DNA from: Sporisorium sorghi
Taxonomy: Eukaryota; Basidiomycota; Ustilaginomycetes; Ustilaginales; Ustilaginaceae
Assembly: GCA_023212695.1 (NCBI GenBank)
Contig: JALCCG010000307.1
Span: forward strand, 3,842 to 13,937
Reading direction: 5' to 3'
DNA: 10,096 nucleotides
Below the pieces are notes generated by a model. That model made no database searches and was not told where the DNA came from. It was given only the letters and a program-made list of their open reading frames with translations. Below, piece after piece: positions 1 through 8,192 of the stretch. The position numbers and the translations under genes were made by a program. The number at the start of each line of letters is the position of its first letter. The stretch's first letter is position 1.

Positions 1-27
1 ATCACCTTCTTTACAACCCCAAAGTCG

Positions 28-44
28 CCCCCCCCCCCCCCCCC
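28..44. repeat. Poly-C homopolymer (17 bases), poly-G on the DIS3 sense strand
   Basis: An uninterrupted run of 17 C lies five bases beyond the DIS3 stop codon. On the DIS3 transcript it would be a G17 run at the very start of the 3' UTR. A run of this length is at or above the minimum for a four-tier, single-strand G-quadruplex. Its exact length is unreliable because homopolymers this long are often misread. It also sits close to the left end of the window, which may be a contig edge. Confidence 0.9.
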
Positions 45-49
45 TCTGT

Positions 50-3000
50 CTAGCCAACAAGATGCATGCTAACCTTGCCACGCTTGGTACTGGCGTCCTT
101 GGCGACGCCAATCTGCACCGTGCACTGGTCAAAGATGCCGAGGCGCAGATCCTTGCCCAAGCCACTGACGCGCTGCGGAATGGTGACCTCGTACTTGTGC
201 TGGTCAAGCTCGAGCTCGTCCTTGAACGTGATCAAGCCCTCGAGCCCGAACTGGTTGACAAACACCGCGAGGCCGTTCCTGAACACGCGGATGACGTACG
301 CCGCCGCCTGCATCATCTGCGCTCCCTCCTTGTCGGAAGATGCCAGCGCAGCGTTGCGCTCGGCGATGCTCAGCCCGACGTAGAACTCGACCGAGGCGCG
401 CCCCGCCTGCTGCGCCGAGCGGTGTCGCTTGTTGACGATCTTCAACACGTCGTCGACGTAGTCCTTGCTGTGAAGCGACGGGTGGAGCGGCTCGTAGTTG
501 ATCGCGGCCGCGAGCTGACGGTGCGCGAGCACGTCTGCGTAGCGTCGGATGGGCGAGGTGAAGTGCGTATACATGCCCGCGGCCAGGCCGTAGTGGTTGA
601 ACGTATCGCGCGCCACGCTCCCCGAACAAAAGTACTCGGCGCTCAGCATGCACCGCGTCGCCATGATGCGCACCAGCGTGTTGAACGTCGCATCTTTCGC
701 ATCGACGCATCGATCGAGCGACGCAGCCAGCGCACCGCTGCTAGACACGTCGAGCTCCATCCCACGCCGCTTGAGCAGGATGTCCTGCAGCGTCTCAAAG
801 TTGGTCCTGGGCGGCGGCAGATGGCGACGTAGCACGGCGGTCATGGGGAACACGTCGTAGATGCGCTCGGCGACCGAGACGTTGGCGAGCAGCATGAATT
901 CTTCCACGAGCGAGTTGGTCTCTCGCATCTCCTTTTGTTCGACATCAATGGGCGCCGCCGACTCGGACGAGTCGAGGTGGATGCGCACCTCGGGCGAAGC
1001 CAGGTTGAGCGCACCGGCATCCATGCGCTTCTGCTTGAGTTGTTTGGCGAGCGAATTGAGCAACCGGATCGACTGCGTGATGGCATCCGTTTTCGAAGCG
1101 TCGTCCTTGCGCAGCTGCGCTTCTTCGTACGTGAACGCCGCTTTGGACGCAATCACCGACTTGTGGAAGCGCACATTGACGATCTCGGCCTGCGGCGTCA
1201 TCTCCCACACCGCGCTGAACGCCAGCCGCTCCACGTACGGCCGGAGCGAGCACAGGTTGGTTCCCAACAGGTGCGGAAGCATGTCGATGCGCTTGTCCAC
1301 CAAGTACACCGTGGTGCCGCGACTGGCCGCTTCAGCATCCATGGGGTTGTCGGGGCGAACAAAGTACGAGACGTCGGCGATGTGCACGCCGGCTTCAATG
1401 TTGCCGTTGGGCAGCTGCTTGGCGTGGAGCGCGTCGTCGATGTCCTGGCAGCCCGGTGGGTCGATGGAGCAGATGATCTCGTCGCGCATGTCGACGCGGT
1501 CTCGCCAGGCGCGGTGCGTCATGTCCTTGGGTGGCACCACCCAGCTGTCGCCCTCGGGCGGTAGGCAGTCGAGGATGGCTTTGCTGAACGGTCGGTAGGG
1601 CACGTCGTGCTCGAGCAGCAGCGACTCCTGCTCGGCCTGCTTGCTCTCTGCCTGGCCGAGGGCGCGCACAAAGTGGCCATCGGGGTAGCGAGAGGTGGGC
1701 CGCCATGCGTCGAGGGCGACGAGGATTTTTTGTCCGATGAGCTCGCGTGCCTGTCGCGTGCAGATGCGGATTCGCGGCAGCTTGCGGTCGACAGGCGTGG
1801 CGAACACGGTCTGCGCACCGAGGCTCGAGAGGGCGGACGAGTTGACCGAATTGACGTCGACGTGGGCGACGTACGACCTCCAGTTGCGGCGCACGATGCC
1901 GACGACTTTGCCCGTGGGCTGCGGTTCGCCTCGCGACGAGCGCGCATTGGCCTCGGCATCGGCTGCTTCCTTGCGGGCGAGTCGCGCTTCAATGTCGGCA
2001 TCTCCAGCTTCGGCGTCGTCGTCCTTGAGCGCTGCGTCGGCGTCGATCACCTCTTCGGTCGCAGCCTTCCACTGGTGCTTGGGCAGCATCTGTACCGCCA
2101 CGACGTCTCCATCGACGGCACGGTTCATCGACTCGCGACCCACGAGCAGGATGGGGCGGGTGAGTTGACCGGATCGCACGGTAGCCTCGAGATAGTTGTA
2201 CGGATTGGCGTTGAAGAAGCCCGAGAGCAGCTGGCCGGACTTGACGCCGGCGGTGAGCTGGTTCTGCGGGAGGTGTTCCGGGTAGAGCACCGCACGCTTC
2301 TCGCTACCGCCGGAGCCTGAGAGCAGGGAGCGCGATGAAAGGAGATCGAGGAGTTGATCTGCATTGTGCAGGCCCTCGATGTAGTCTCGAACGGACATGG
2401 CGCGAATGTCGTCGTTGAGGGCGCGCTGCACATTGTCCTGGTCGTCGCTGATGAGGAGCACATCGAGATTGGCTTTGGCAGACGAGCCTGGGCCAGTAGA
2501 TGCCATGAGATGGGACCTGTACCACTTGGCTGCTGTGCGAATGGCTCTGTCGTTTCTGTCGTTGGGCGACTCGTCTTGTTGCTGGAGCACGGCCGTGTCG
2601 CGGCCAAAGTCGTTGTAGAAGACCCAGAATCTGCGGTCGGGATCCGCGATGAGGTTCTTCAAGCGGTTGAACAGCGGAAGGCTCGTGTGACGCACTTCGT
2701 CCGCAACCGTCTGGAGCACGATGACGTCGGTGAAGCTTGGGTTTTCGATGAGATCCATCTGATGCAAGAAAGCGTTGGTGTCGAGCACGAGGTAGTGGTT
2801 GCGATCGACTTTTTTGTTCTTCAAGCCGGTAGGGTGGAGGAAGATCTTGTTTTGCAGACCGCCATGGTGAGATTGCTTCTGAAGGTCAGCATGGAGATGA
2901 TGACAGCGTTCGCAGGCGCGACTACCGCAGGCGATGTCGTCGCGGAGGTATCGCTCGCGCAGGATCTTGAGGACCTTGCCACGGGCGGTCTTGCGAAAAT

Positions 3001-3067
3001 ACTTGCGTTGGGCGGAATCAAGCTCCACGCCAGCGAGCGGACGTTTCTGTATGCTGATCTCGACCAT
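50..3067 (-). CDS. DIS3: DIS3/Rrp44, catalytic exoribonuclease-endoribonuclease of the RNA exosome
   Basis: The product (1005 aa) is the processive 3'-5' exonuclease and endonuclease of the eukaryotic exosome, acting in rRNA, snoRNA and mRNA processing and decay. Order of domains: CR3 cysteines C47, C52 and C55; PIN domain about 90-235 with acidic residues D96, E124, the NDRNDR motif (D170, D173) and D208; two cold-shock domains to about 475; RNB domain with the SIDPPGCQDIDDALH motif (D536, D542, D544, D545), the THFTSPIRRYAD motif near 835-845 and GRASVEFY near 889; C-terminal S1 domain about 910-1000. All catalytic positions are present. Length matches yeast (about 1000 aa). The frame stays open eight codons further to a TTG at 3091, but the ATG at 3065-3067 has an ideal context (ACGATGG) and places the three cysteines at the yeast positions, so I start there. 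No intron is needed. TAG stop at 50-52. Head to head with the phosphatase gene. Family assignment is near certain. Confidence 0.97.
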   Translation of the reverse strand: MVEISIQKRPLAGVELDSAQRKYFRKTARGKVLKILRERYLRDDIACGSRACERCHHLHADLQKQSHHGGLQNKIFLHPTGLKNKKVDRNHYLVLDTNAFLHQMDLIENPSFTDVIVLQTVADEVRHTSLPLFNRLKNLIADPDRRFWVFYNDFGRDTAVLQQQDESPNDRNDRAIRTAAKWYRSHLMASTGPGSSAKANLDVLLISDDQDNVQRALNDDIRAMSVRDYIEGLHNADQLLDLLSSRSLLSGSGGSEKRAVLYPEHLPQNQLTAGVKSGQLLSGFFNANPYNYLEATVRSGQLTRPILLVGRESMNRAVDGDVVAVQMLPKHQWKAATEEVIDADAALKDDDAEAGDADIEARLARKEAADAEANARSSRGEPQPTGKVVGIVRRNWRSYVAHVDVNSVNSSALSSLGAQTVFATPVDRKLPRIRICTRQARELIGQKILVALDAWRPTSRYPDGHFVRALGQAESKQAEQESLLLEHDVPYRPFSKAILDCLPPEGDSWVVPPKDMTHRAWRDRVDMRDEIICSIDPPGCQDIDDALHAKQLPNGNIEAGVHIADVSYFVRPDNPMDAEAASRGTTVYLVDKRIDMLPHLLGTNLCSLRPYVERLAFSAVWEMTPQAEIVNVRFHKSVIASKAAFTYEEAQLRKDDASKTDAITQSIRLLNSLAKQLKQKRMDAGALNLASPEVRIHLDSSESAAPIDVEQKEMRETNSLVEEFMLLANVSVAERIYDVFPMTAVLRRHLPPPRTNFETLQDILLKRRGMELDVSSSGALAASLDRCVDAKDATFNTLVRIMATRCMLSAEYFCSGSVARDTFNHYGLAAGMYTHFTSPIRRYADVLAHRQLAAAINYEPLHPSLHSKDYVDDVLKIVNKRHRSAQQAGRASVEFYVGLSIAERNAALASSDKEGAQMMQAAAYVIRVFRNGLAVFVNQFGLEGLITFKDELELDQHKYEVTIPQRVSGLGKDLRLGIFDQCTVQIGVAKDASTKRGKVSMHLVG

Positions 3068-3167
3068 CGTTTCGAGCGCTGTTCCAGACAAGGACAGGGA
3101 TTTCGATGGAGGATGAACGAGAAGATGATGGAGAAGAAGAAGAAGAAAGAAGAGGAAAAAGTCGACG

Positions 3168-3198
3168 TTTTTATTTTTTATTTTTTATTTTATTTTTT
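3168..3198. repeat. T/A tract, possible DIS3 core promoter element
   Basis: A 31-base run of T broken by single A residues (TTTTTTA-like heptamers) lies 100 bp upstream of the DIS3 ATG. On the DIS3 sense strand it reads as A-rich with AATAAAA stretches. Such poly(dA:dT) tracts commonly exclude nucleosomes at fungal promoters, so a promoter role is plausible but inferred. Confidence 0.6.
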
Positions 3199-3218
3199 GC
3201 TGCGCAGTCAAAAAGTGG

Positions 3219-3255
3219 GAGAAAATCGGCAAAAAGAGAAAATCCCGATTTTCTC
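3219..3255. repeat. Perfect 11-bp inverted repeat GAGAAAATCGG / CCGATTTTCTC
   Basis: The arms at 3219-3229 and 3245-3255 are perfect reverse complements with a 15-base spacer. Inside, 3236-3255 is itself a second palindrome: GAGAAAATC, CC, GATTTTCTC. GAGAAAATC therefore appears twice directly and once inverted within 37 bases. A further small hairpin, CCCGATT/AATCGGG, occupies 3244-3263. This could be a binding site for a dimeric regulator, 150-190 bp upstream of DIS3, or a cruciform-forming sequence. A related motif occurs at 8875-8901. Confidence 0.6.
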
Positions 3256-3900
3256 GAATCGGGTCCAGATTGAATGTCCCGATCGCCTTGCGCTCCATCT
3301 TGGAGTTGACGAGGTCGTCAATCACGAATCACGAATGGCACCCTTGGTCTCTAACAATGATCATCTTGCGTTGGCCACCAGCCGATGCGCTGCAGAACAG
3401 AAGATGAGAAAGAGAGAAGACGGGCCAACGTGGCTGAGTGTCTTTTCGCCAAGCGCATCTGCAGTTGGGCGGCATCGAAGCAAAGTTTGCATACAGACAT
3501 GGGTGACTGGTTTTGCTTGAGACCGAGTCGAGGTGTAGGACAGCTAGCTCATCGGCAGTCGAGGGACACAGTGAGCCAGCATGATCGGATGGTAACTGCG
3601 ACTGACACGACTGGGTAGAGCATTGCATGATCACACAAACAACGTATCAAGGCGACCCAACAATCGAGGCAGACGAACTTGATGGCAGAATTCGAGACAC
3701 TGTTCGAATGGGTTTCCCGTTGAGACAGAAAAGTAAAAGGAAAGAGAACAGGTCGAGGTGCGTGCGTGTGCGGCGGCTCTAGTTAACTAAATTTACTGTC
3801 GAGACTCGCTTGCAGAGATGGGCGCGCGTTCTCTCTCAAACTGCTGGCGAGAGAAAAATGTGGGAGAAAAGAATCCAATTTCAACTTGGCCTCTGCTTTT

Positions 3901-3966
3901 GCTGGGCTGCTGCTGTGCTGCTGCTGTGCTGCTGCTGCTGCTTTCTGCTTTCTGCTGTGCCGCTGT
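3901..3966. repeat. Imperfect GCTG/CTG trinucleotide tract
   Basis: About 66 bases are dominated by CTG units with interruptions (TGTGCTG, TTTCTG). On the minus strand this reads CAG. It generates poly-Ser/Ala/Gln or Leu/Cys open frames on both strands that have no other coding character, so I treat it as simple sequence in the phosphatase upstream region. Confidence 0.7.
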
Positions 3967-4015
3967 TCTCTGCTCGCGCCGACACGGAGGCCGAGGTGAG
4001 TTGTCTTTTCTGTTC

Positions 4016-4046
4016 GTTCTTTCTTTCTTTCCTTTCTTTCTTTCTT

Positions 4047-4090
<44 letters not shown>

Positions 4091-4099
4091 CACCCTCCT
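4016..4099. repeat. Long polypyrimidine tract with (TC)15 microsatellite
   Basis: The plus strand is almost pure C/T for over 80 bases: CTTT-type repeats up to 4050, then (TC)15 at 4053-4082, then C/T-rich sequence. Only isolated purines interrupt it. Pyrimidine-rich stretches are common just upstream of fungal transcription starts, and mirror-symmetric polypyrimidine DNA can form triplex structures. The role here is inferred. Confidence 0.75.
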
Positions 4100-4310
4100 C
4101 ATCATTGCGCTTGCGTCGACGTAGCAACTCCCGTTTCTTTTCATTACCACCCTCGCCTCTTCATCCACGCATCGACGTCGATTGTGAGCAAACGAGCCCA
4201 CAACCCGCCTCACCCACTTCTGCACGAACCGACCTCTGCCGTTCTCCAAGCTCGTTGCACATTGGTCATCATCAACAATGTCTTTGGTTTGAAGCCTGCT
4301 GCTTTGAGGA

Positions 4311-4331
4311 CTCTCTCTCTCTCTCTCTCTC
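4311..4331. repeat. CT microsatellite (about 10 units)
   Basis: A second CT dinucleotide run lies about 330 bp upstream of the phosphatase ATG, within a pyrimidine-rich stretch that probably forms the leader or core promoter of that gene. Confidence 0.8.
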
Positions 4332-4658
4332 ACACGATTTTGCGATCCAGTGCAGCATCACCCACCTTTTTTGGCGCCGGCGCCGGTGTTGCTTGTTTCA
4401 TCTCGATCGGCGTACAGCACGCTGCGTCCCGCTCAATTTGCTTGCCCACCAATCTGTGCGACGCTGCAGCCCTCATATCCACGAAACTGCAGCCCTAGCT
4501 TTTGTTCATTTCACATACACCCATCCGCTCTGCTTCATTCAACGCCCGCTCCCCTTGCCCTACTAATACTCGCTCCCTCTCCTCTTCTCTGCTCTCAACC
4601 ATCATCAGCCTCTTCGCTCTTGCAACACAACGCCTGATCCCAAACAACCATAACCACC

Positions 4659-7600
4659 ATGGAGCTGCGCCACGACCATCTCAGTCCACCATCCACGCCC
4701 GGTCCCAGCTCGTTTGCACCGCCACTCATGCAACCAACCAGGCCAGCCCGTGCGTCCGTCACGTCGCTTTCGCTTCGCATCCCCGAACACGCACAAGCGT
4801 TTGGCCGTCTCACTCAGCCCTCGCCCACTGCTCCTCCTCCCATCACTCTACACCGTGCCTCCAATCGAGCTGGCCCGAGCACGCTCCCACTGCCACCACA
4901 GCCTAGGCTCGCGCGCAAACGCCCATCAAGGCTCAACCTTGCACCACCTTGCCTCGCCGACGACTCGGCAGCGCAATCATCCCGATCCATGCCCGCCTCG
5001 CCCGTCGTGCTCTCTCGCTCCAATTCAAAGCCCGAACACCACGACGCCAACATGCCGCCAGCCTCCTCAGCCATATCCGAAGCCGTCAAGCACCTGTCCA
5101 GCACGCTGCGAGGTACACCCCGCAGACGCCCCAGCATGCCCTTCAAACCCGCTCCCCTCCCAGAATCCGCGTATCCCGAACCTCCGGAACCTCCCAGTGC
5201 TGCAAGCTCGCGCAACCGTCCACCCGAAGCTTTCCGCGATCCCTCAGAGCACATCCTCAGTGGCAAAGGAAGCACTCTCCAACACGCACGCAGCGTCTAC
5301 TCGCACGGGCCCGTCCAGGTGCTCCCTGGCCTCTTCTTGGGCGACGAGCACAATGCGCGCGACACTCACATGCTTTCCGCTCTCGGCATCACTACCATCC
5401 TCAATGTCGCCAAAGAGACCGTCCTCGACTTTGAGTCGGCGTCGCTCGCTCCATCCCACGCCGCTTGGTCGCATCCTGCCAACGCCATTGCCCATTCGCA
5501 TGATGCCCCCCAGACGTCAATCGGCAACGCTCGGGCTCAGCACGCCGCTCGCCTAACAAACGCGAGCGAGCAAGTGCCGCCAACGCCCGACGCCTACTAC
5601 ACACCGCCCACCACCGCCTCGCTTTCCTTTGCCAAAGGCCAGTCGAAAGCGTCCTCGCCTCGCGACGCAATCAGCGCCTCTGCGCTTCGCAACACATCTT
5701 CGACGCCCAACTTGCTCACTCAGTTCCTTGATGCCGCGTCGTCGCCGGCGGCGGCGGCGGCGGCGGCGGCTGGTCCATCAGAGCCCTTGCCACTGCTTGG
5801 CGCATCAGAAGTGTTGACAGAAGCAACAGCAGCAGAGCCTGCCTCGAGTTGCGACATTCGTACGCTCACAGCACAAGATGTGTTGCGCTATCGCTCGCTT
5901 CGCCGCACCAGCAACTCGTCGTCCGACGACGCATTCGACACGGCTTCATCTCCCTCGTCTTCACGCGCCGCAAGCACCTGCACTTCCACCGAACTCACTC
6001 CACCCGTGCTCAATCATTCCAAGGCCAAACAAGCTGGTGCCGACGCACACGACAATGCCTCGTCCAGCGCAGGCACCAGCCAGCAGCCCTCGCCCAGCTA
6101 CGCTTTTGACGACGATTCACAATCTTTGCCCTCCACGTGGTTCACAAAGGTGGAGCTCCCGTCCAATGCCCAAGCGACCCGAGTGCCCGCCAGCACCGAG
6201 CACGGCCGAATGCACGACATGCGCTACATCAAGCTGCCGTGGACGCACGACGAGACCGACCTGGCTTCGGCTCGCGGTGGTTTTGCTCAGGGTTGCGCAC
6301 TCATCGCAGAAGCGCTCGGCATCGACCATCGTTTCTGGTACGCCGCCAAGATTGCCGACGACCGCGACGCCTGTGCCGCATTGCACAATGATACGAGTCC
6401 GGAGCATGTCCAGACCAGCCCGTTCCCCGGCAAGATCCTTGTGCATTGCCAGTGCGGTGTCAGTCGAAGTGCGACGCTCGTCATCGCCTTTGTCATGCAG
6501 GCGGCCGCCATGCGCTATGGCTTTGACAACGCACGAGGCCTGCTGGGCATGCACGACTGCTACAACATGGTCAAGGACAAGTCGTCGAGCATCTCGCCCA
6601 ACATTTCGCTCATCTACCAGCTCGTCGAGTGGGAGCGCTACCTTTCCAGCGCCGCGGGTCGACTCCGAGATGTGCTCGGCGTGGGTTGCATGGGCGGTGA
6701 GAGCGAAGCCGGCGGTCTCTCGGATGAGAATGGAGCCACAAGTATGGCGGGTGCGGGTTGGTCCACCGAGCCCATGGACGAAGCCATGTGGAGCAAGATG
6801 CGATTGGAGGAGGAGGAAAAGGAAGCGGCCGAGGAGGCTAGGCGGCGAGAGGAGCGTCTCAACGAAGCCATCCGACTGGCAGCAGAGAGAAGAGCGGCTC
6901 AGGATCGACTCGAGGCGCGTTTGCCCGACGTTGGCGTAGGCGGCGATGCTGGTGCGGGTTCGCTCATGCAACGAAGGCGCAAAAAGGCGGCTCCTGCTTT
7001 GCAGCTCCAGACTGCTACGCCTTGCCTTGTCGCGGGCAGCAACAACTCGGCAGCGGTACCGACGCCAAGCCCTGGGCTCAACCGTCGACGCCCACCGGCA
7101 CTGCAACTCAACAACGCTGCTGCGCGTGCTGGAGATAAGGTCAAGGTGGAGACGCCGTTCCAGACGGCGAGGATGGAAGCGTGGAGCGAGTCGGTTCATG
7201 ATGCGGATGGCGACGTGATGATGAACGAGTTGGAGCCGCCTCAGACGCCTCTGCGTTGGTCGGCGGCAGAGTCGGATGTGGTCAGCACGCCCACGGCCCG
7301 CACTACAGCCGCTGCCTATGCGCCAGACTCTGCGGGCTCGGCGCTTCGCACTCCCAACGCGTATTCGCTCTCTTGCAAGATGGCGGATGCGGAGGCGTCA
7401 GGGCGTACACACACTTTGGAGACAGCGACGAGCGAAGGCCGCAGCAGCAGCAGCAGCAGAAAAGCAGTTCCGACGACGTTGGTCTCGCCATCGTCGCCCG
7501 GCTTGTCACCGGCCATGTCGTCGTCGCTCTCTCTGGGCTCGCGACCGAATCGGTTCGGCTTTGGCGATCCACCGCCAAGTGGAAGTCTATCTGCGAGACT

Positions 7601-7859
7601 GGAAGCCGAGTCGGCGCCGACGTCGCGATCTCGCTCGCGACCAGACTCGATGCAGAGCACCATGTCTTGGTCGTCGTCGTCGACGGCGCTGTTTGGTGTC
7701 ACGGCGCTGTCACATGAAGAGCGCAAGAAGCAGCATCGTCGAACGTTTTCGTCCGACTGGCCGACTCTGCAGGCGAACTTGGCTTCGCAGAGGAGGAAGA
7801 GCAAGGTGGATGCGCTGCTTGTGCCGCCTGGCGTGGGGGCGGAGCAGCAGCAGCAGTAA
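4659..7859 (+). CDS. rok1: Dual-specificity MAP-kinase phosphatase, Msg5/Rok1-like
   Basis: The product (1066 aa) should dephosphorylate Tyr and Thr of an activated MAP kinase. The catalytic loop HCQCGVSRS is at 596-604, with nucleophile C597 and R603; D531 in PWTHDETDL is the likely general acid. The domain begins with VQVLPGLFLGDEHNA (219-233) and ILNVAKE (247-253), then is interrupted by a Ser/Ala/Pro-rich insertion (about 254-520, with an alanine run near 364-371), resumes at MRYIKLPW (521) and ends near 662. A charged, probably coiled-coil segment follows (706-755). The N-terminal 215 residues and C-terminal 310 are low-complexity with many SP/TP sites, ending in Gln. Basic-LxL docking-like motifs lie at 86-94, 772-783 and 809-817. 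The start ATG has context ACCACCATGG; tandem stops TAA-TAG end the frame. In Ustilago maydis, Rok1 is a phosphatase opposing Kpp2/Kpp6 in mating and virulence. Phosphatase class is very sure; orthology to Rok1 is inferred. Confidence 0.93.
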   Translation: MELRHDHLSPPSTPGPSSFAPPLMQPTRPARASVTSLSLRIPEHAQAFGRLTQPSPTAPPPITLHRASNRAGPSTLPLPPQPRLARKRPSRLNLAPPCLADDSAAQSSRSMPASPVVLSRSNSKPEHHDANMPPASSAISEAVKHLSSTLRGTPRRRPSMPFKPAPLPESAYPEPPEPPSAASSRNRPPEAFRDPSEHILSGKGSTLQHARSVYSHGPVQVLPGLFLGDEHNARDTHMLSALGITTILNVAKETVLDFESASLAPSHAAWSHPANAIAHSHDAPQTSIGNARAQHAARLTNASEQVPPTPDAYYTPPTTASLSFAKGQSKASSPRDAISASALRNTSSTPNLLTQFLDAASSPAAAAAAAAGPSEPLPLLGASEVLTEATAAEPASSCDIRTLTAQDVLRYRSLRRTSNSSSDDAFDTASSPSSSRAASTCTSTELTPPVLNHSKAKQAGADAHDNASSSAGTSQQPSPSYAFDDDSQSLPSTWFTKVELPSNAQATRVPASTEHGRMHDMRYIKLPWTHDETDLASARGGFAQGCALIAEALGIDHRFWYAAKIADDRDACAALHNDTSPEHVQTSPFPGKILVHCQCGVSRSATLVIAFVMQAAAMRYGFDNARGLLGMHDCYNMVKDKSSSISPNISLIYQLVEWERYLSSAAGRLRDVLGVGCMGGESEAGGLSDENGATSMAGAGWSTEPMDEAMWSKMRLEEEEKEAAEEARRREERLNEAIRLAAERRAAQDRLEARLPDVGVGGDAGAGSLMQRRRKKAAPALQLQTATPCLVAGSNNSAAVPTPSPGLNRRRPPALQLNNAAARAGDKVKVETPFQTARMEAWSESVHDADGDVMMNELEPPQTPLRWSAAESDVVSTPTARTTAAAYAPDSAGSALRTPNAYSLSCKMADAEASGRTHTLETATSEGRSSSSSRKAVPTTLVSPSSPGLSPAMSSSLSLGSRPNRFGFGDPPPSGSLSARLEAESAPTSRSRSRPDSMQSTMSWSSSSTALFGVTALSHEERKKQHRRTFSSDWPTLQANLASQRRKSKVDALLVPPGVGAEQQQQ
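5748..5771 (+). repeat. GCG repeat coding for polyalanine in the phosphatase insertion
   Basis: Seven GCG codons followed by GCT encode eight alanines inside the low-complexity insertion that divides the phosphatase domain. A codon-pure run suggests recent slippage and likely length variation between strains. Confidence 0.8.
7442..7459 (+). repeat. (CAG)6 microsatellite read as polyserine
   Basis: Six CAG units are read in the AGC frame and give a run of five Ser in the phosphatase C-terminal tail. The same CAG unit is read as Gln at the very end of the protein (7844-7856), and (CAG)6 recurs in non-coding DNA at 8513-8530. Confidence 0.8.
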
Positions 7860-8102
7860 TAGTGGAAGGAGGAATGCGATGCCATGCGCCTAGGACGATG
7901 TTTACTTGTCGAAAACTCGCATCTCACGATTGCATCTCGTTCAGAGTCTCAAGGAGAAGCGTGTGGTGTTGCAGAGTGAGAATGGCGTCATGAGAGGTGG
8001 TGGTGCAGCTGTGCGTCGGTCAAGTGCGGAGAAGCAAGCTGAAGAGGGGAAGCCACTCTTTGATGGCGATTGCAGGGTTGGGGATTTGAGACGGTCAAAG
8101 GC

Positions 8103-8111
8103 GGGGGGGGG
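8103..8111. repeat. Poly-G run (9) downstream of the phosphatase stop
   Basis: Nine consecutive G on the sense strand, about 245 bases after the phosphatase stop, probably within its 3' UTR. A longer run follows 80 bases later. Confidence 0.8.
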
Positions 8112-8192
8112 TGGTTTGCTGTTCGAGATGCAAGCATTTCTGTAAGTGCTGAAGCGAGGAGCGGTCATCTGATGTGGTCGCTGTCTGGTTGT

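Larger units (their letters stand above)
3068..4658. promoter_or_regulatory. Divergent intergenic region between DIS3 and the phosphatase gene
   Basis: No convincing coding frame was found on either strand in these 1.6 kb; the open frames here are repeat-driven or antisense extensions. The DIS3-proximal 100 bases are purine-rich (GAA repeats at 3120-3160), so the DIS3 leader is pyrimidine-rich, followed upstream by an A/T tract. The phosphatase-proximal 650 bases are C- and T-rich with two CT microsatellites, which suits a long fungal leader. From about 3265 to 3890 the sequence is mixed and I see nothing definite in it. Transcription starts cannot be placed from sequence alone. Confidence 0.7.

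Noticed and set aside
62..832. Long plus-strand open frames over DIS3 (also 861-1598, 1607-2320, 2354-3520)
   Set aside because: They lie antisense to a well-supported DIS3 coding sequence, are Arg/Ala/Val-rich as expected from antisense GC-rich codons, and show no family motifs.
3541..3620. tRNA-like A box (TAGCTCATCGGCAG)
   Set aside because: No matching GGTTCGANNCC B box and no acceptor-stem pairing at the required distance, so no tRNA can be supported.
3818..4498. 226-residue plus-strand frame in the phosphatase upstream region
   Set aside because: It is built from CTG and CT repeats giving Leu/Ser runs; start context and domain evidence are lacking. The same stretch is open in several frames.
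3068..4658. Pheromone response element (ACAAAGGGA) that might place the phosphatase under Prf1
   Set aside because: Reading both strands I found no match or close variant in the upstream region.
5878..6939. Frames overlapping the phosphatase, such as a 353-residue plus frame and a 360-residue minus frame (6117-7199)
   Set aside because: They are out-of-frame or antisense shadows of the phosphatase; composition is Arg/Ser/Pro-skewed and no domain is seen.
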